Of a DNA stretch of 64,000 nucleotides, positions 8,801-17,199 are shown piece after piece (position 1 is the stretch's first letter; every line of letters begins with the position of its first letter). Source of the DNA: Bradyrhizobium diazoefficiens (GTDB taxonomy: Bacteria > Pseudomonadota > Alphaproteobacteria > Rhizobiales > Xanthobacteraceae); NCBI RefSeq assembly GCF_018131185.1, contig NZ_JAFCJE010000004.1, positions 310,001 through 374,000 on the forward strand, written 5' to 3'. The notes below the pieces were generated by a model, which ran no database searches, had not been told where the DNA came from, and saw only the letters and a list, made by a program, of their open reading frames with translations. The translations under genes and the position numbers were made by a program.

Positions 8801-9723
8801 TAGAGGCCGCGACCGCTCAGGATGTTGCGGGCCTCGGCGGCGCCGTCGGCCGATGAGGACACGTTCTCGGCGGCGTAGCGGCCCTCCCCGTCGTAGGACA
8901 CCGCACGGGTGTTCTGGACCGCCCGGCCGCGGCCGCGGCTCGAGGCGGACATTTCCGAGGTCGCGTTGAGCGAGGCCATATCGGCGGAGGTGTTGCCGAG
9001 ATTATAGGGCCGCCCCTCCGGCATCGGCACGTCGCCGCGAATGGCACCACGGCTCGATCCCGGCAATTCCGGCACGAAGGGCTTTGCCGAGGCAACGCGG
9101 ACCATCGAGGGTGATGGCGCCGGAACGCCGGTACGCAGGGTTGCCAGAAGCTGGCGGTCGTCGGAGCCTTCAAGTGGTGCCCGGCCGACATATTCGACGC
9201 GGACCTTGGCGACGCCATGGCCTTTGAATTCAAGCAGTTCGGCGGCCTTGTTCGAGACGTCGATGAGGCGGTTGCCGTGATAGGGCCCGCGGTCATTGAC
9301 GCGGACGATCAGCGACTTGCCGTTCGAGACATTGGTCACCCGCGCATAGGACGGCATCGGCAGGGTCGGATGCGCCGCCGTCAGCGACGTCATGTCGAAC
9401 ACTTCGCCATTTGCGGTCAGGCGGCCGTGGAAGTCGTCGCCATACCAGGAGGCCATGCCCTCGGCGCGATAGTTGACGTCCTCCTCCGGCACATAGGTCT
9501 TGCCCGCCACGACATAGGGCTTGCCGACGCGGTAGGCGCCGCCGCCCTTCGGGACCGGGTCCCCGAAAGCCACAACCCGGGGGCTCGTGGACACGCCGTA
9601 TTTCGGATCGACGCGGCTGGCGAATTTGTTCGAGGAAGCGCAATTGGCAAGCGCAAGGCAGGTCGCGGCCGCCGCAACGCCGCGCGCCGCCCGCAAAACC
9701 GAATCTGACCGTCGGATCCCCAT
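8797..9723 (-). CDS. rlpA: RlpA-like septal-ring lytic transglycosylase, lipoprotein
   Basis: This 308-residue protein has a lipoprotein signal (residues 1-28, lipobox LANC) and a double-psi beta-barrel RlpA domain, seen in GMASWYGDDFHGRLTANGE and VRVNDRGPYHGNRLIDVS. RlpA enzymes cleave peptidoglycan strands that lack stem peptides at the septum. The C-terminal 120 residues are low in complexity, and no clear SPOR domain is visible. The ATG at 9723 fits the lipoprotein signal, while the longer open frame to 9909 does not. It points toward the dac-tmk-holB operon but is separated from it by a plus-strand gene. Confidence 0.9.
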   Translation of the reverse strand: MGIRRSDSVLRAARGVAAAATCLALANCASSNKFASRVDPKYGVSTSPRVVAFGDPVPKGGGAYRVGKPYVVAGKTYVPEEDVNYRAEGMASWYGDDFHGRLTANGEVFDMTSLTAAHPTLPMPSYARVTNVSNGKSLIVRVNDRGPYHGNRLIDVSNKAAELLEFKGHGVAKVRVEYVGRAPLEGSDDRQLLATLRTGVPAPSPSMVRVASAKPFVPELPGSSRGAIRGDVPMPEGRPYNLGNTSADMASLNATSEMSASSRGRGRAVQNTRAVSYDGEGRYAAENVSSSADGAAEARNILSGRGLY

Positions 9724-10079
9724 GCGCCCCAAATACCACTTTGCCGGAGGTCTACCCAACCCGTGATGGCTACGGGGAGTGCAGTCCGGTCCTTCAATCC
9801 GAAGCGGCCCACCACCGCATCGGAAGCAGTAATGATAACGCAACCCGAACACGGCGGAAATGGGGAGCCCGCAGCGATCCCGCCGGCATGGTAAACGGGA
9901 CGTTCGCATTTTTCCGTTGTTCTACGGGGCAACGGCGCCTGCGCTGTGCCACGGCTGGACATTCTGTTGCGCCAAATCCTCACTCCATCCCCATTGTCGC
10001 GCCGCTCACCGAAATTCTTTTGACTGTGCAAGGCCGCACGCGTTTTCTCGCATGCAAGGGCGGGATTTGGAATTTAACG
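9724..10079. other. Divergent intergenic region without a recognised gene
   Basis: These 356 bases separate the rlpA-like gene (minus) from a 29-codon ORF (plus). Open frames cross the region on both strands, but none has the strong third-position G/C bias of the neighbours or a recognisable product. Promoters for both sides presumably lie here; I could not place them with confidence. Confidence 0.5.
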
Positions 10080-10169
10080 ATGATCGAGACGGTTTCGGCA
10101 CTGATGGGTCTGGTAAGCGCGGGGATCTTCCTGGCCCATGCGTTTGAAGGCTATCGCACGAGGGCCTGA
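10080..10169 (+). CDS. Small hydrophobic protein (29 aa)
   Basis: ATG at 10080 to TGA at 10167-10169 encodes a 29-residue peptide with a hydrophobic stretch (residues about 5-21) and a basic C-terminus (EGYRTRA). I recall closely similar short ORFs annotated in Bradyrhizobium genomes, which is the main reason for calling it. It would span or associate with the membrane once. The function is unknown. Confidence 0.55.
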   Translation: MIETVSALMGLVSAGIFLAHAFEGYRTRA

Positions 10170-10273
10170 GGCACTCACGCGAACGGCAAGCATCACCTCT
10201 TTCAAGACGGCGCGTTCGGCGAATTTTTTGATCGATCCGGTCGAGCATCGAAGACAAGAGCGACAGGTGTCCC

Positions 10274-10372
10274 ATGCGCAACCATGACCTGGTATCCGAT
10301 GGCTTCCTGGCATTGACCGCCAGCGGCCTCGTCCTGCTCTGCTCGAGCCTCGTGGCACTGGCCTTCGCCTGA
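10274..10372 (+). CDS. Small single-span membrane protein (32 aa)
   Basis: ATG at 10274 to TGA at 10370-10372 gives 32 residues: a short charged start (MRNHD) and then an uninterrupted hydrophobic run to the end (FLALTASGLVLL and following), consistent with one transmembrane helix. A weak AGG lies about 8 nt upstream. It follows the 29-codon ORF by about 100 nt. The call rests on composition only and the function is unknown. Confidence 0.4.
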   Translation: MRNHDLVSDGFLALTASGLVLLCSSLVALAFA

Positions 10373-10527
10373 ACACAGCCACGCTTTCCCGTTTTCCAAC
10401 GGCAACTACACCGCGATGCAGCATCGCGATCACCTCGGGATTGCCCTGCTCCCGTTCAGTTGATTGAATTTCCGCTTTCGACGCCTCGACTCATTTCAAG
10501 AGGCCATCACCACCGAAGGTGACGCAA

Positions 10528-10656
10528 ATGCTTGCTGAGAAATTTTTCCTGGTTCTGGAATCCCTGATCCGCGGCGACCGCACCTATCCCGATGGAAGTC
10601 CCCGGGTCATCAGCACTTCGCCGCACATACCGGTGAAGCTGGCCGGTCAGAAATAG
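10528..10656 (+). CDS. Conserved small hypothetical protein (42 aa)
   Basis: ATG at 10528 to TAG at 10654-10656 encodes 42 residues. The N-terminal half is amphipathic (FFLVLESLI) and the C-terminal half is polar and Pro/Ser-rich (TYPDGSPRVI). Similar short proteins are, from memory, repeatedly annotated in Bradyrhizobium. GAAGGTGACGC precedes the start and offers a plausible ribosome site. The function is unknown. Confidence 0.55.
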   Translation: MLAEKFFLVLESLIRGDRTYPDGSPRVISTSPHIPVKLAGQK

Positions 10657-10681
10657 CCGCACCGCCGGGCGCACGTGCCGC

Positions 10682-11071
10682 TCAGCGCACGCCCAGCAGG
10701 GAGCGGCGATAGAAATTGTCGCGGGCCTCGTTCTGGCAGACGAAGCTGCCGTCGAACCCCTGGCCGTACCGCTTCTGACCCTTGCGGTAGTAAAGCGCTT
10801 TCCTGAAATCGAGCCAGACCACCTTGTCGTGCGGACAATGACGCTGCGCCTGCTCCTCGTAACGGAACGGCGTCAGCGGTGTCGCCGAAGCCTCCACGGT
10901 GCCGGAGCCAACCATGATGGCGCCGCCGAGCGCGATCCCTCTGGCCCATCGACCGAAGCCGCCCCTGCTCACTCCCCGCCTCCCGTTCCCGGCCGTCGCA
11001 TGATGGCCGCGAAGCACGCTAGCACGAAAGGCCGCGAGCCGCCGAAGGCCCGCGCGCGTGCAGGCGCACAA
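10682..11071 (-). CDS. Small secreted hypothetical protein with two cysteines
   Basis: The C-terminal 75 residues look like a genuine short exported protein: HCPHDKVVWLDFRKALYY and a later GQGFDGSFVCQNEA segment, with two Cys that could form a disulfide. A hydrophobic stretch (GIALGGAIMVGSG) before it could serve as a signal peptide. The true start is unclear: ATG at 11071 gives an unlikely Arg-rich leader, while a GTG about 33 codons downstream, or the ATG inside the hydrophobic stretch, would fit better. I recall similar proteins in Bradyrhizobium but know no function. Confidence 0.6.
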   Translation of the reverse strand: MCACTRAGLRRLAAFRASVLRGHHATAGNGRRGVSRGGFGRWARGIALGGAIMVGSGTVEASATPLTPFRYEEQAQRHCPHDKVVWLDFRKALYYRKGQKRYGQGFDGSFVCQNEARDNFYRRSLLGVR

Positions 11072-11166
11072 GCTCGGCGCCAGCCAGCCCGGGTAGGTGG
11101 AGACCGTTAACCACTTGTTAAGCAGACTCAGCGCCGCATGACTGCGAACACACCGAGAGCTGACGC

Positions 11167-11391
11167 ATGAACAAAGAGCTGCGGGAGTTTCGACGGCTTG
11201 AACGGGTCTGCCTGGAGCAGGCCGCCCTCTCCACCATGGACCTGACCCGAAGCGGGCTGCTCAAGGTCGCCGAGGACTGCCGTATCGCAGCCGAAGCGAT
11301 CGAGGCGCGATCGCCCCGCGGCCCCTTCGTGGGGGCGGTCCAGGCGCTCGTCCTGGCCCTGAGCGCAACGCGGATGTCGAACCGGCACTAG
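11167..11391 (+). CDS. Conserved hypothetical protein (74 aa)
   Basis: A 74-residue, mostly helical protein. The first 50 residues are charged (MNKELREFRRLERVCLEQ) and a short hydrophobic segment follows near residues 54-66. Codon use is like the neighbours, with third-position G/C preferred. It stands alone between minus-strand genes. No domain was recognised and no function is proposed. Confidence 0.65.
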   Translation: MNKELREFRRLERVCLEQAALSTMDLTRSGLLKVAEDCRIAAEAIEARSPRGPFVGAVQALVLALSATRMSNRH

Positions 11392-11449
11392 CCGGTCAGA
11401 TCGGCCGGAAGATCGTCTCAGGAGACTGGCTGGCGCAAGGCCTGGGAGG

Positions 11450-11641
11450 TCACCCTTTTGCCGCCGCGGCTTCGCGTGCGAGGCGCTCGGCTCTCAGCCG
11501 CTCTTTGTTGTCGTAAAACGCCTTCTGCGCAACTTCATGGTCGCGCATGGCCTTTTCGGCCTCGATCCGGCGTGCGGCATCGCGCGCCTGGCGCTGCTCG
11601 GGGGTCAAGGGTTTGCGTCGGAAGGAAACGTCTTCAGTCAT
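11450..11641 (-). CDS. Conserved small charged protein (63 aa)
   Basis: A 63-residue, very polar protein that begins MTEDVSFRRKPLTPEQRQ and continues as one probable charged helix ending in an Ala run. The opening is recognisable from small hypothetical proteins of Bradyrhizobiaceae. It probably folds as a single helix or coiled coil. There are no membrane segments or cysteines. The function is unknown. Confidence 0.7.
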   Translation of the reverse strand: MTEDVSFRRKPLTPEQRQARDAARRIEAEKAMRDHEVAQKAFYDNKERLRAERLAREAAAAKG

Positions 11642-12257
11642 GCCAAGAGAACGCGGCGGCGAGGAAAAAGTTCCGCGTGCCCGCTAAGCGGCATGGCACC
11701 CCGCCCTCAAATTTTGCCAAAACAACCCCATGCACAGTAGCCAAGCCCTTCTGCAACAAGGGTTTTTCCATCGCCTCCGCGCTGGCTGGCCCGTCAGGGC
11801 AAAGCGGCGGCGTTCCACTCAATTCGGACATTCGGTCGGCGTCGTCAGCGCGCGACGTTGCCTCACGAATCTCCAGCGTCCGGGCTGGTCAGTCGCAGAA
11901 GCGAACAGCAGGAAAGGTCTTCATCGAGGAGCCGTTGATCCCGCGGACCGGCGCTCGAGCTCGTCTGCGGTGAACCAGAGCCAGCAAGTGAATACCCGAG
12001 TTCGCATCGGCGCCTTCCTTCCCGCCCTGAGACGACCTGACGGTCGTCGGATCTCCAAGACCAAACTCGGAGTTCCAGCCAACGGTCAGCATAGCAACAA
12101 AGTCATCGCAGGCGCTCTGCCGTTGCTTAAGCAGAAACTGAAGCTTCAGCTGTACAGGGCTTCATGCGCTCACTAAGCTGGCAAAGGCTTAGCGCGATAA
12201 AGGATGCTCCGAACGTTGGCGTAGCACAGAAAAGCGCAATGAAGTCAGAGGGCCGGC
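11642..12257. other. Non-coding stretch of lower GC content
   Basis: About 600 bases upstream of the histidine kinase gene. Open frames on both strands lack the coding bias seen elsewhere and recognisable motifs. It contains one copy of the dispersed repeat (11712-11745). The sequence is visibly less GC-rich than its surroundings and may be degraded DNA or a long regulatory region. Confidence 0.5.
11712..11745 (+). repeat. Dispersed repeat, copy 1 (core CAACCCCATGCACAGTAGCC)
   Basis: The 24-nt string AAAA plus the core given in the name occurs here, at 57085-57108 in the same orientation, and at 34771-34794 in reverse orientation. All three copies are intergenic. I recall the same sequence as frequent in Bradyrhizobium genomes. 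No coding or terminator role is evident. Confidence 0.75.
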
Positions 12258-13421
12258 TTGAGTAAACCCAACGACAACGTCAAAGAGCGCGATCACGCCC
12301 GTCTGGCAGATTTCATTCGGCAGAACCAGGCCGCGATCATCGACGAGTGGATCCAGTTTGCGGGTACGCGCTCGCCTGCCAGCGACGGCATGTCGAAGCT
12401 CGCTTTGAAAGACCACATTGTCGATATTCTCAACTTCGTCGCTGCGGACTTGGCGTCCGCGCAAACGCCACACGAACAGGTCGATAAATCTCACGGCCTG
12501 AGCGACGGTGCCGGGCCTTTTCGTCATACCGCAGCGGAGGTGCACGCCGCTCTGCGTCTCGCGGACGGCTTTGACATCGATCAAATGGTTTCGGAATACC
12601 GAGCATTACGAGCAAGTGTCGTCAAGCAATGGGTGGCTGGCCACAAAACTCTTGCCAGCACCGATATCGATGATCTCACCCGCTTCAATGAGTCTATAGA
12701 TCAGGCGGTAACGGAATCGGTCGCTCACTATACGAAAACGATCGATAATTCGCGAAACCTGTTCCTAGGCATCTTAGGTCACGATTTGCGCAATCCGATA
12801 GGGGCTGCTTCCATGGCCGCTCAACGGATGGAACGATGGGGAACGAGCGATCCCAAGCAGGCGAAAGTGGTGTCTGAGCTGGTCCGGACCACCGAGCGTG
12901 CGACGCGCATTCTGAATGATCTGCTTGATCTCACCCGATCGTCTTTCGGAACTGATATCCCGATTACGAAAGCAAAGAGCGATATCGCGAAGCTCTGCCA
13001 GACGATTGCAGATGAGCTGCGGAGCATCAATGAAGCCCAGGTCGTAAAGGTCGAACTCGAAGGCGATCCAGTTGGTTTTTGGGACGCGGCTCGGATGGGA
13101 CAGGTGCTATCCAACCTGATGGGCAACGCGATCCAGTACAGCGATTCATGCAGTCCTGTCACAGTGGCGATCGCGGGCAACGATCCCGACGCGGTCACCT
13201 TGAGTGTTCACAATTTTGGCCCGACCATTCCTGTTGAAAACCAGAGGGCTATTTTCGAGTCGGGGATACGTGGGCAGGTCAATGACCCCGGCGGGCATAC
13301 CCATCTCGGGCTGGGCCTTTATATCGCGAGGCTGATTATCGAAGCTCATGGTGGCAAGATCTCTGTCACCTCGGATGAGAAGAAGGGCACAACCTTCACT
13401 GTTCAGCTGCCGCGCGCGTAG
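12258..13421 (+). CDS. Cytoplasmic sensor histidine kinase with RsbRD-like N-terminal domain
   Basis: This 387-residue kinase has no membrane segment. Residues 12-150 form an all-helical domain like the RsbRD_N/RsbT co-antagonist type. A HisKA dimerisation helix follows with the phosphoacceptor in GHDLRNP (His175). The HATPase_c domain carries the N box (NLMGNAIQYS), a G1 region and GLGLYIARLI. The start is TTG at 12258 behind AGAGGG; no in-frame ATG lies near. No response regulator is adjacent, so it is an orphan kinase. Its codon use is noticeably less GC-biased than its neighbours, which hints at horizontal acquisition. Confidence 0.9.
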   Translation: MSKPNDNVKERDHARLADFIRQNQAAIIDEWIQFAGTRSPASDGMSKLALKDHIVDILNFVAADLASAQTPHEQVDKSHGLSDGAGPFRHTAAEVHAALRLADGFDIDQMVSEYRALRASVVKQWVAGHKTLASTDIDDLTRFNESIDQAVTESVAHYTKTIDNSRNLFLGILGHDLRNPIGAASMAAQRMERWGTSDPKQAKVVSELVRTTERATRILNDLLDLTRSSFGTDIPITKAKSDIAKLCQTIADELRSINEAQVVKVELEGDPVGFWDAARMGQVLSNLMGNAIQYSDSCSPVTVAIAGNDPDAVTLSVHNFGPTIPVENQRAIFESGIRGQVNDPGGHTHLGLGLYIARLIIEAHGGKISVTSDEKKGTTFTVQLPRA

Positions 13422-13732
13422 CTTTGAGCCAGCGAAATTACGCTGCGCAGATCGCTGCCTGGCTAATTTCATGTCGCATTCTCCCATCGTGATCTCTCCG
13501 AGAGAGACGATCGGGACGAACTCTATTCCAATGTCTTGAAGGCGCCGGCGCGAGATGCATCCGAGTGGCTGTAAACAAGAGCCGAACTCTGCCCTCCATC
13601 GGCGTCCAAATAGACCCCACGGATGACGATCCGGTGATAGTTCAAAAGGGCCGCAGAGCTGCGCTTACTCTCGAGATATCCGCCCAATAAATCGCAAGGC
13701 GCGCGGCGGTCGACATGGATGATGTACGCAAC
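13422..13732. other. Intergenic region with nothing recognised
   Basis: About 310 bases between the kinase gene and the convergent endonuclease/phosphatase-family gene. It shares the lower GC content of the kinase. No tRNA, strong hairpin or coding frame was seen. Confidence 0.5.
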
Positions 13733-14407
13733 CTAGATCTCGATGTCTGCAATGACAGGCAGATGGTCTGAATAGGCCCTCGCCTCTGCGTCGGTCCAGA
13801 CTTTCCCGATCCGGCTGTCGGACGTTGCGTAGATGCGGTCGAGCCGCATCAGCGGCAAGCGCGACGGGAAAGTTCGAAGCCGCGTACGGTTTGGACAGAC
13901 CTGCGCCAGCACCCGCCGCACCGACCTGACCCAGAACCAGTCGTTGAAATCGCCGAGGACGACGGTCCTTGCCGGCCTCACTAGGCTCACCAGAGCCCCG
14001 GCTTGCGCATAGCGTTCGTGGATGCTCAGGCCGAGATGCGTGGCCACCACGCGCACGTCGCCGGCAGGCGTCAGCAAATCCGTGGCAATCGCTCTGCGCG
14101 GCTCCCGCTCGCGATACGACACGTCGACGATCTCGGGCACGCCGGAGAATGGAAAGCGGCTCAGCAGCATCTGACCGTAATCGCCGTCCTCGGTGACGAT
14201 CGACTTGGCATGCACCCGGTGATCGCCGACGACGCTCGCCAACTTCGCGAACGGATCGTCTGTCCGCGATCGCGAATCCACCTCTTGGAGCGCGACGACA
14301 TCGGGGGTCCATTTGCGCAGGATGGAGCAGACACCTTCCAGATCGAACTTCGGATTGAGATTGAACGTGCCATGCACGTTCCACGTCATGAAGCGCACCG
14401 ACGCCAT
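13733..14407 (-). CDS. Endonuclease/exonuclease/phosphatase (EEP) family protein
   Basis: This 224-residue protein shows EEP-fold signatures in order: FMTWNVHG (residues 6-13), DVVALQEVDS with the metal-binding Glu, THLGLS, VLGDFNDW and the C-terminal SDHLPVIADI with the catalytic Asp-His pair. The superfamily includes nucleases, phosphatases and phospholipases. Its ATG shares 1 nt with the stop of the phospholipase D/VTT gene (TGATG), so the two are translationally coupled. I recall EEP proteins near PLD/VTT genes elsewhere, which suggests a shared role in phospholipid or envelope metabolism; this is inference. Confidence 0.88.
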   Translation of the reverse strand: MASVRFMTWNVHGTFNLNPKFDLEGVCSILRKWTPDVVALQEVDSRSRTDDPFAKLASVVGDHRVHAKSIVTEDGDYGQMLLSRFPFSGVPEIVDVSYREREPRRAIATDLLTPAGDVRVVATHLGLSIHERYAQAGALVSLVRPARTVVLGDFNDWFWVRSVRRVLAQVCPNRTRLRTFPSRLPLMRLDRIYATSDSRIGKVWTDAEARAYSDHLPVIADIEI

Positions 14408-16566
14408 CAGCGTCTCCCGGCAAGCCAGGTCGCGACGAACTGTGCGCCCGCGCAGATCCCGAGCCAGCCCAGGAACGCCAAGACGAGCAGCAACATGTTG
14501 GTCCAGGACGCGTTCCTGGCGAGATCCGCGATCTGGGCGCCCAGAACGGCCATGGCGAGGATCCCGGGCGTCATGCCCAGCAACGTGCCAACCATGAAGT
14601 CACGCAGGGGCAGCGTGCTCGCGCCGGCCACGACGTTCACCACCGAGAACGGCGCTATCGGAATCATCCGGATGACGACGACGGCCAGAATACCCTTGCC
14701 GACCACACGTTCCTGGATGCGCGCGGCACGTCGCCCCAGCAAGCGCTGAAGGCGCTCTCGGCCGAGCACCCGTCCGATCGCAAAAAGGACGAGAGCGCTG
14801 AGGAATACGCCCACCATGGCGCTGACGAAGCCCAGCCATGGCCCGAGTGCGGCAGCCGTTGCCGCAATGAGGACGAGAACCGGAAAGATGACCAGCCCTC
14901 CGAGAACAAAGGCGGCGATCGCGAGCGGCGGCCCCCAGACGGACTGCGAATAGGCAGACAGGAGCGCCGAAACATGGCCCGTGTCGGCGTAGTTGCTCAA
15001 GGACGTGTAGGACCAGGCCATCCCCAATCCCAAAAGACCCACGGCGATCGCGACGATCCCGATGATCGTCTTCGTAGTCCACATGCGCGACGCAGCGCGT
15101 TCCAGATGAAGCGGCAGTTCGGGGTCCGCCACCGGCTGAACCATGTTGGCCAGTGTGCTGGTCAGGACGGAAGACTCTACTTTCCGCAACGTCTTTGCTG
15201 CCCCATCGGCCTTGGATACGTCGTCGAGCAGAGCGAACAGCCGCGGCTCGTTATGCGCGATGGTCTCCTCGTCGAGGCCGCAGAAGTGGGCGATCAGGCG
15301 ACGTCGCACCGAAATGATGAAATCCCGATGCTCATCGGTGGCGGCTTCAAAGATGAGATCGCATTCGCTGTCGGCTCCCATCGACCGATTGTTCAGATTG
15401 GCCGAACCGATCCTCAATATCCGGTCGTCGACGACCAGAAGCTTGCTGTGCACCATCACGGCGGCTTCCTTGTTGCCACTGCGCGAGACCGGGTAGACAA
15501 AGCGGATGCGATCTGCCACGCCGACATCGCTGAAGCAGTCGATGAAGGCGCCCCGGCCGTTTTGCATGGCTTGGGATTCCAGCCACGAGGAATGCAGTTT
15601 CGGCGCGACGATCAGGACCCGAAGCGACGGCACGCGACGCATCTGCTCCGCCAATACGCGCGCCATCGTGGTGGCGCTGGTGAACTGATTTTCGACGTAG
15701 ACGAAGCTCGTCGCCGACCGGATCGCTGCGATGAACGAGCGTTCGACCTCCCTGATGGTCGAACCGGCGGGACAGACCACCTCGGTCCTCGCGATCCCCA
15801 CCGGCATGTGCTCGGCCTCGACCGGCACATTCGCCGGCCAGCGATTGCTCTTCAGCGCGCGCCGATCATCGACCTGTTGGCCGGCCGCACGCCAGCGTTG
15901 CTCCGCGAGCTCGAACAGATGCTCTGCGGCGTCCCCGTCGACCATGCATTGAACATCATGAAACGGCGGGTACGGCTTGCCCTGCGGGTCGCAGCGCAAT
16001 GCGTGATCTGCGCAATGGTCACTCGTGTCCCAGCGCCTGATGGTCAGATCAAGCCCGCCGACAAACGCCAGTGAACCGTCGACACAGACGATCTTCTGGT
16101 GTTGGGCGGAGCCAAACGGAAGTGTGGAATCCAGATGAAAACGGACGCGGCCATCCGTGTCGGCCGTGAACTTTGCCGCGGAATTCCATTCCCTTTCGGA
16201 GGCATAAAACGAGACGAAGTCCCAGGCGAGGATGTTGATCCGCAAGGCGGGACGCCTTTGAACCAGCGCGCGCAGGAACGGGCCAAGCTGTTCCGGCAAG
16301 CCGTCGTCCGCATGTCCGGCAGCTCCGACCAGCCTGGTCTCGCTATGGATATCCCATCCGATGATGTAGACGAGATCCTGCGCGTGTAGCAGCGCCTCCC
16401 GCAGGGCCGAGAAATAAGCGGCGGCATCGTTCAGAACCGCGACACGCCGCGCCTTGCACCGCCGCCAGACGGTGTCGCCGGGGATCAGGGTCGATGAACT
16501 CTGAAGCAGATGGACCTCGCAATTTGCATTCACGTCTAAACGCGGTGGATGCTCAAGGGGTTCCAC
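14407..16566 (-). CDS. Phospholipase D-family protein fused to a VTT/DedA membrane domain
   Basis: A 719-residue two-part protein. Residues about 20-480 hold two phospholipase D HKD motifs: HQKIVCVD (His156, Lys158, Asp163) and HSKLLVVDD (His373, Lys375, Asp380) followed by GSANLNNRSMG. After one membrane helix near 500-520, residues about 540-719 form a VTT (DedA/SNARE-associated) domain with the expected FPVLVL and PFSVVNVVAGAS segments. HKD enzymes include cardiolipin synthases and phospholipases, while VTT proteins act in lipid flipping, so a membrane-lipid role is likely. It overlaps the following EEP gene by 1 nt. Confidence 0.92.
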   Translation of the reverse strand: MEPLEHPPRLDVNANCEVHLLQSSSTLIPGDTVWRRCKARRVAVLNDAAAYFSALREALLHAQDLVYIIGWDIHSETRLVGAAGHADDGLPEQLGPFLRALVQRRPALRINILAWDFVSFYASEREWNSAAKFTADTDGRVRFHLDSTLPFGSAQHQKIVCVDGSLAFVGGLDLTIRRWDTSDHCADHALRCDPQGKPYPPFHDVQCMVDGDAAEHLFELAEQRWRAAGQQVDDRRALKSNRWPANVPVEAEHMPVGIARTEVVCPAGSTIREVERSFIAAIRSATSFVYVENQFTSATTMARVLAEQMRRVPSLRVLIVAPKLHSSWLESQAMQNGRGAFIDCFSDVGVADRIRFVYPVSRSGNKEAAVMVHSKLLVVDDRILRIGSANLNNRSMGADSECDLIFEAATDEHRDFIISVRRRLIAHFCGLDEETIAHNEPRLFALLDDVSKADGAAKTLRKVESSVLTSTLANMVQPVADPELPLHLERAASRMWTTKTIIGIVAIAVGLLGLGMAWSYTSLSNYADTGHVSALLSAYSQSVWGPPLAIAAFVLGGLVIFPVLVLIAATAAALGPWLGFVSAMVGVFLSALVLFAIGRVLGRERLQRLLGRRAARIQERVVGKGILAVVVIRMIPIAPFSVVNVVAGASTLPLRDFMVGTLLGMTPGILAMAVLGAQIADLARNASWTNMLLLVLAFLGWLGICAGAQFVATWLAGRR

Positions 16567-16633
16567 TGTTCAGGAACGGAGGCGGCTGTTCGGCGAACGC
16601 ATGGCGCTCGCTCGGCGCAGGCGCCGAGTGCCG

Positions 16634-16930
16634 CTATTTTGTTCGGATGTTCTGTGCACCGGCGTCCCTCAGGACGTCTGCGATCTTCTCAGGGGCCTCG
16701 CCGTGAAAGTCCACGGACACCTCGATCAGACCCTCCAGCTTCTGCCGGCCTTCGGGCGCCGGCGCGGATTTGGCGTCGCTACCTGCCGGACGCGTCCCCG
16801 CGGTGTTGGCGCCGCCGGCGGGCTGAACGAAGACATCGCTCCGCGGCACGCCGCATTCCTGCACAACATGCTCAACCGCAAGCTCGGCGCCGCGGCGCGT
16901 GTCGAATTCTCCGATGATCGTGCTTTCCAA
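16634..16930 (-). CDS. Conserved hypothetical protein (98 aa)
   Basis: A soluble alpha/beta-type protein starting STIIGEFDTRRGAELAVEH after its initiator, with a Gly/Ala/Pro-rich middle and a C-terminal segment LIEVSVDFHG...KIADVLRDAGA. The pattern of two similar beta-alpha units recalls small stress-associated proteins, but I cannot name a family. I chose TTG at 16930 because GGAG lies 7 nt upstream. The open frame continues to an ATG at 17098, but that extra part is Arg-rich and lacks conserved character. Confidence 0.6.
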   Translation of the reverse strand: MESTIIGEFDTRRGAELAVEHVVQECGVPRSDVFVQPAGGANTAGTRPAGSDAKSAPAPEGRQKLEGLIEVSVDFHGEAPEKIADVLRDAGAQNIRTK

Positions 16931-17199
16931 GGGCGCGCTCCGTGGGTGGACGAGATTGCGAACAACGGGCGAGCCAAGGGCCAGGTTCCTATAGGCCTGG
17001 CGACCTCCAGCCCGCGGTGCATAGGCTCGCCGCCCTCGGCGCTGGAAGTCAGAACGGAAGCTCAGCGCGTTGTCAGTTCCGAACGCGCCGTGCGGCACGG
17101 CAATCGCAATTTCGTGAGACCACCAACATCATTGAGACAGGTCAATACGAGCAAGCCGAAGCTCTGGGAACCTCACGCCGGCAGCAGATGGAGACGGCC

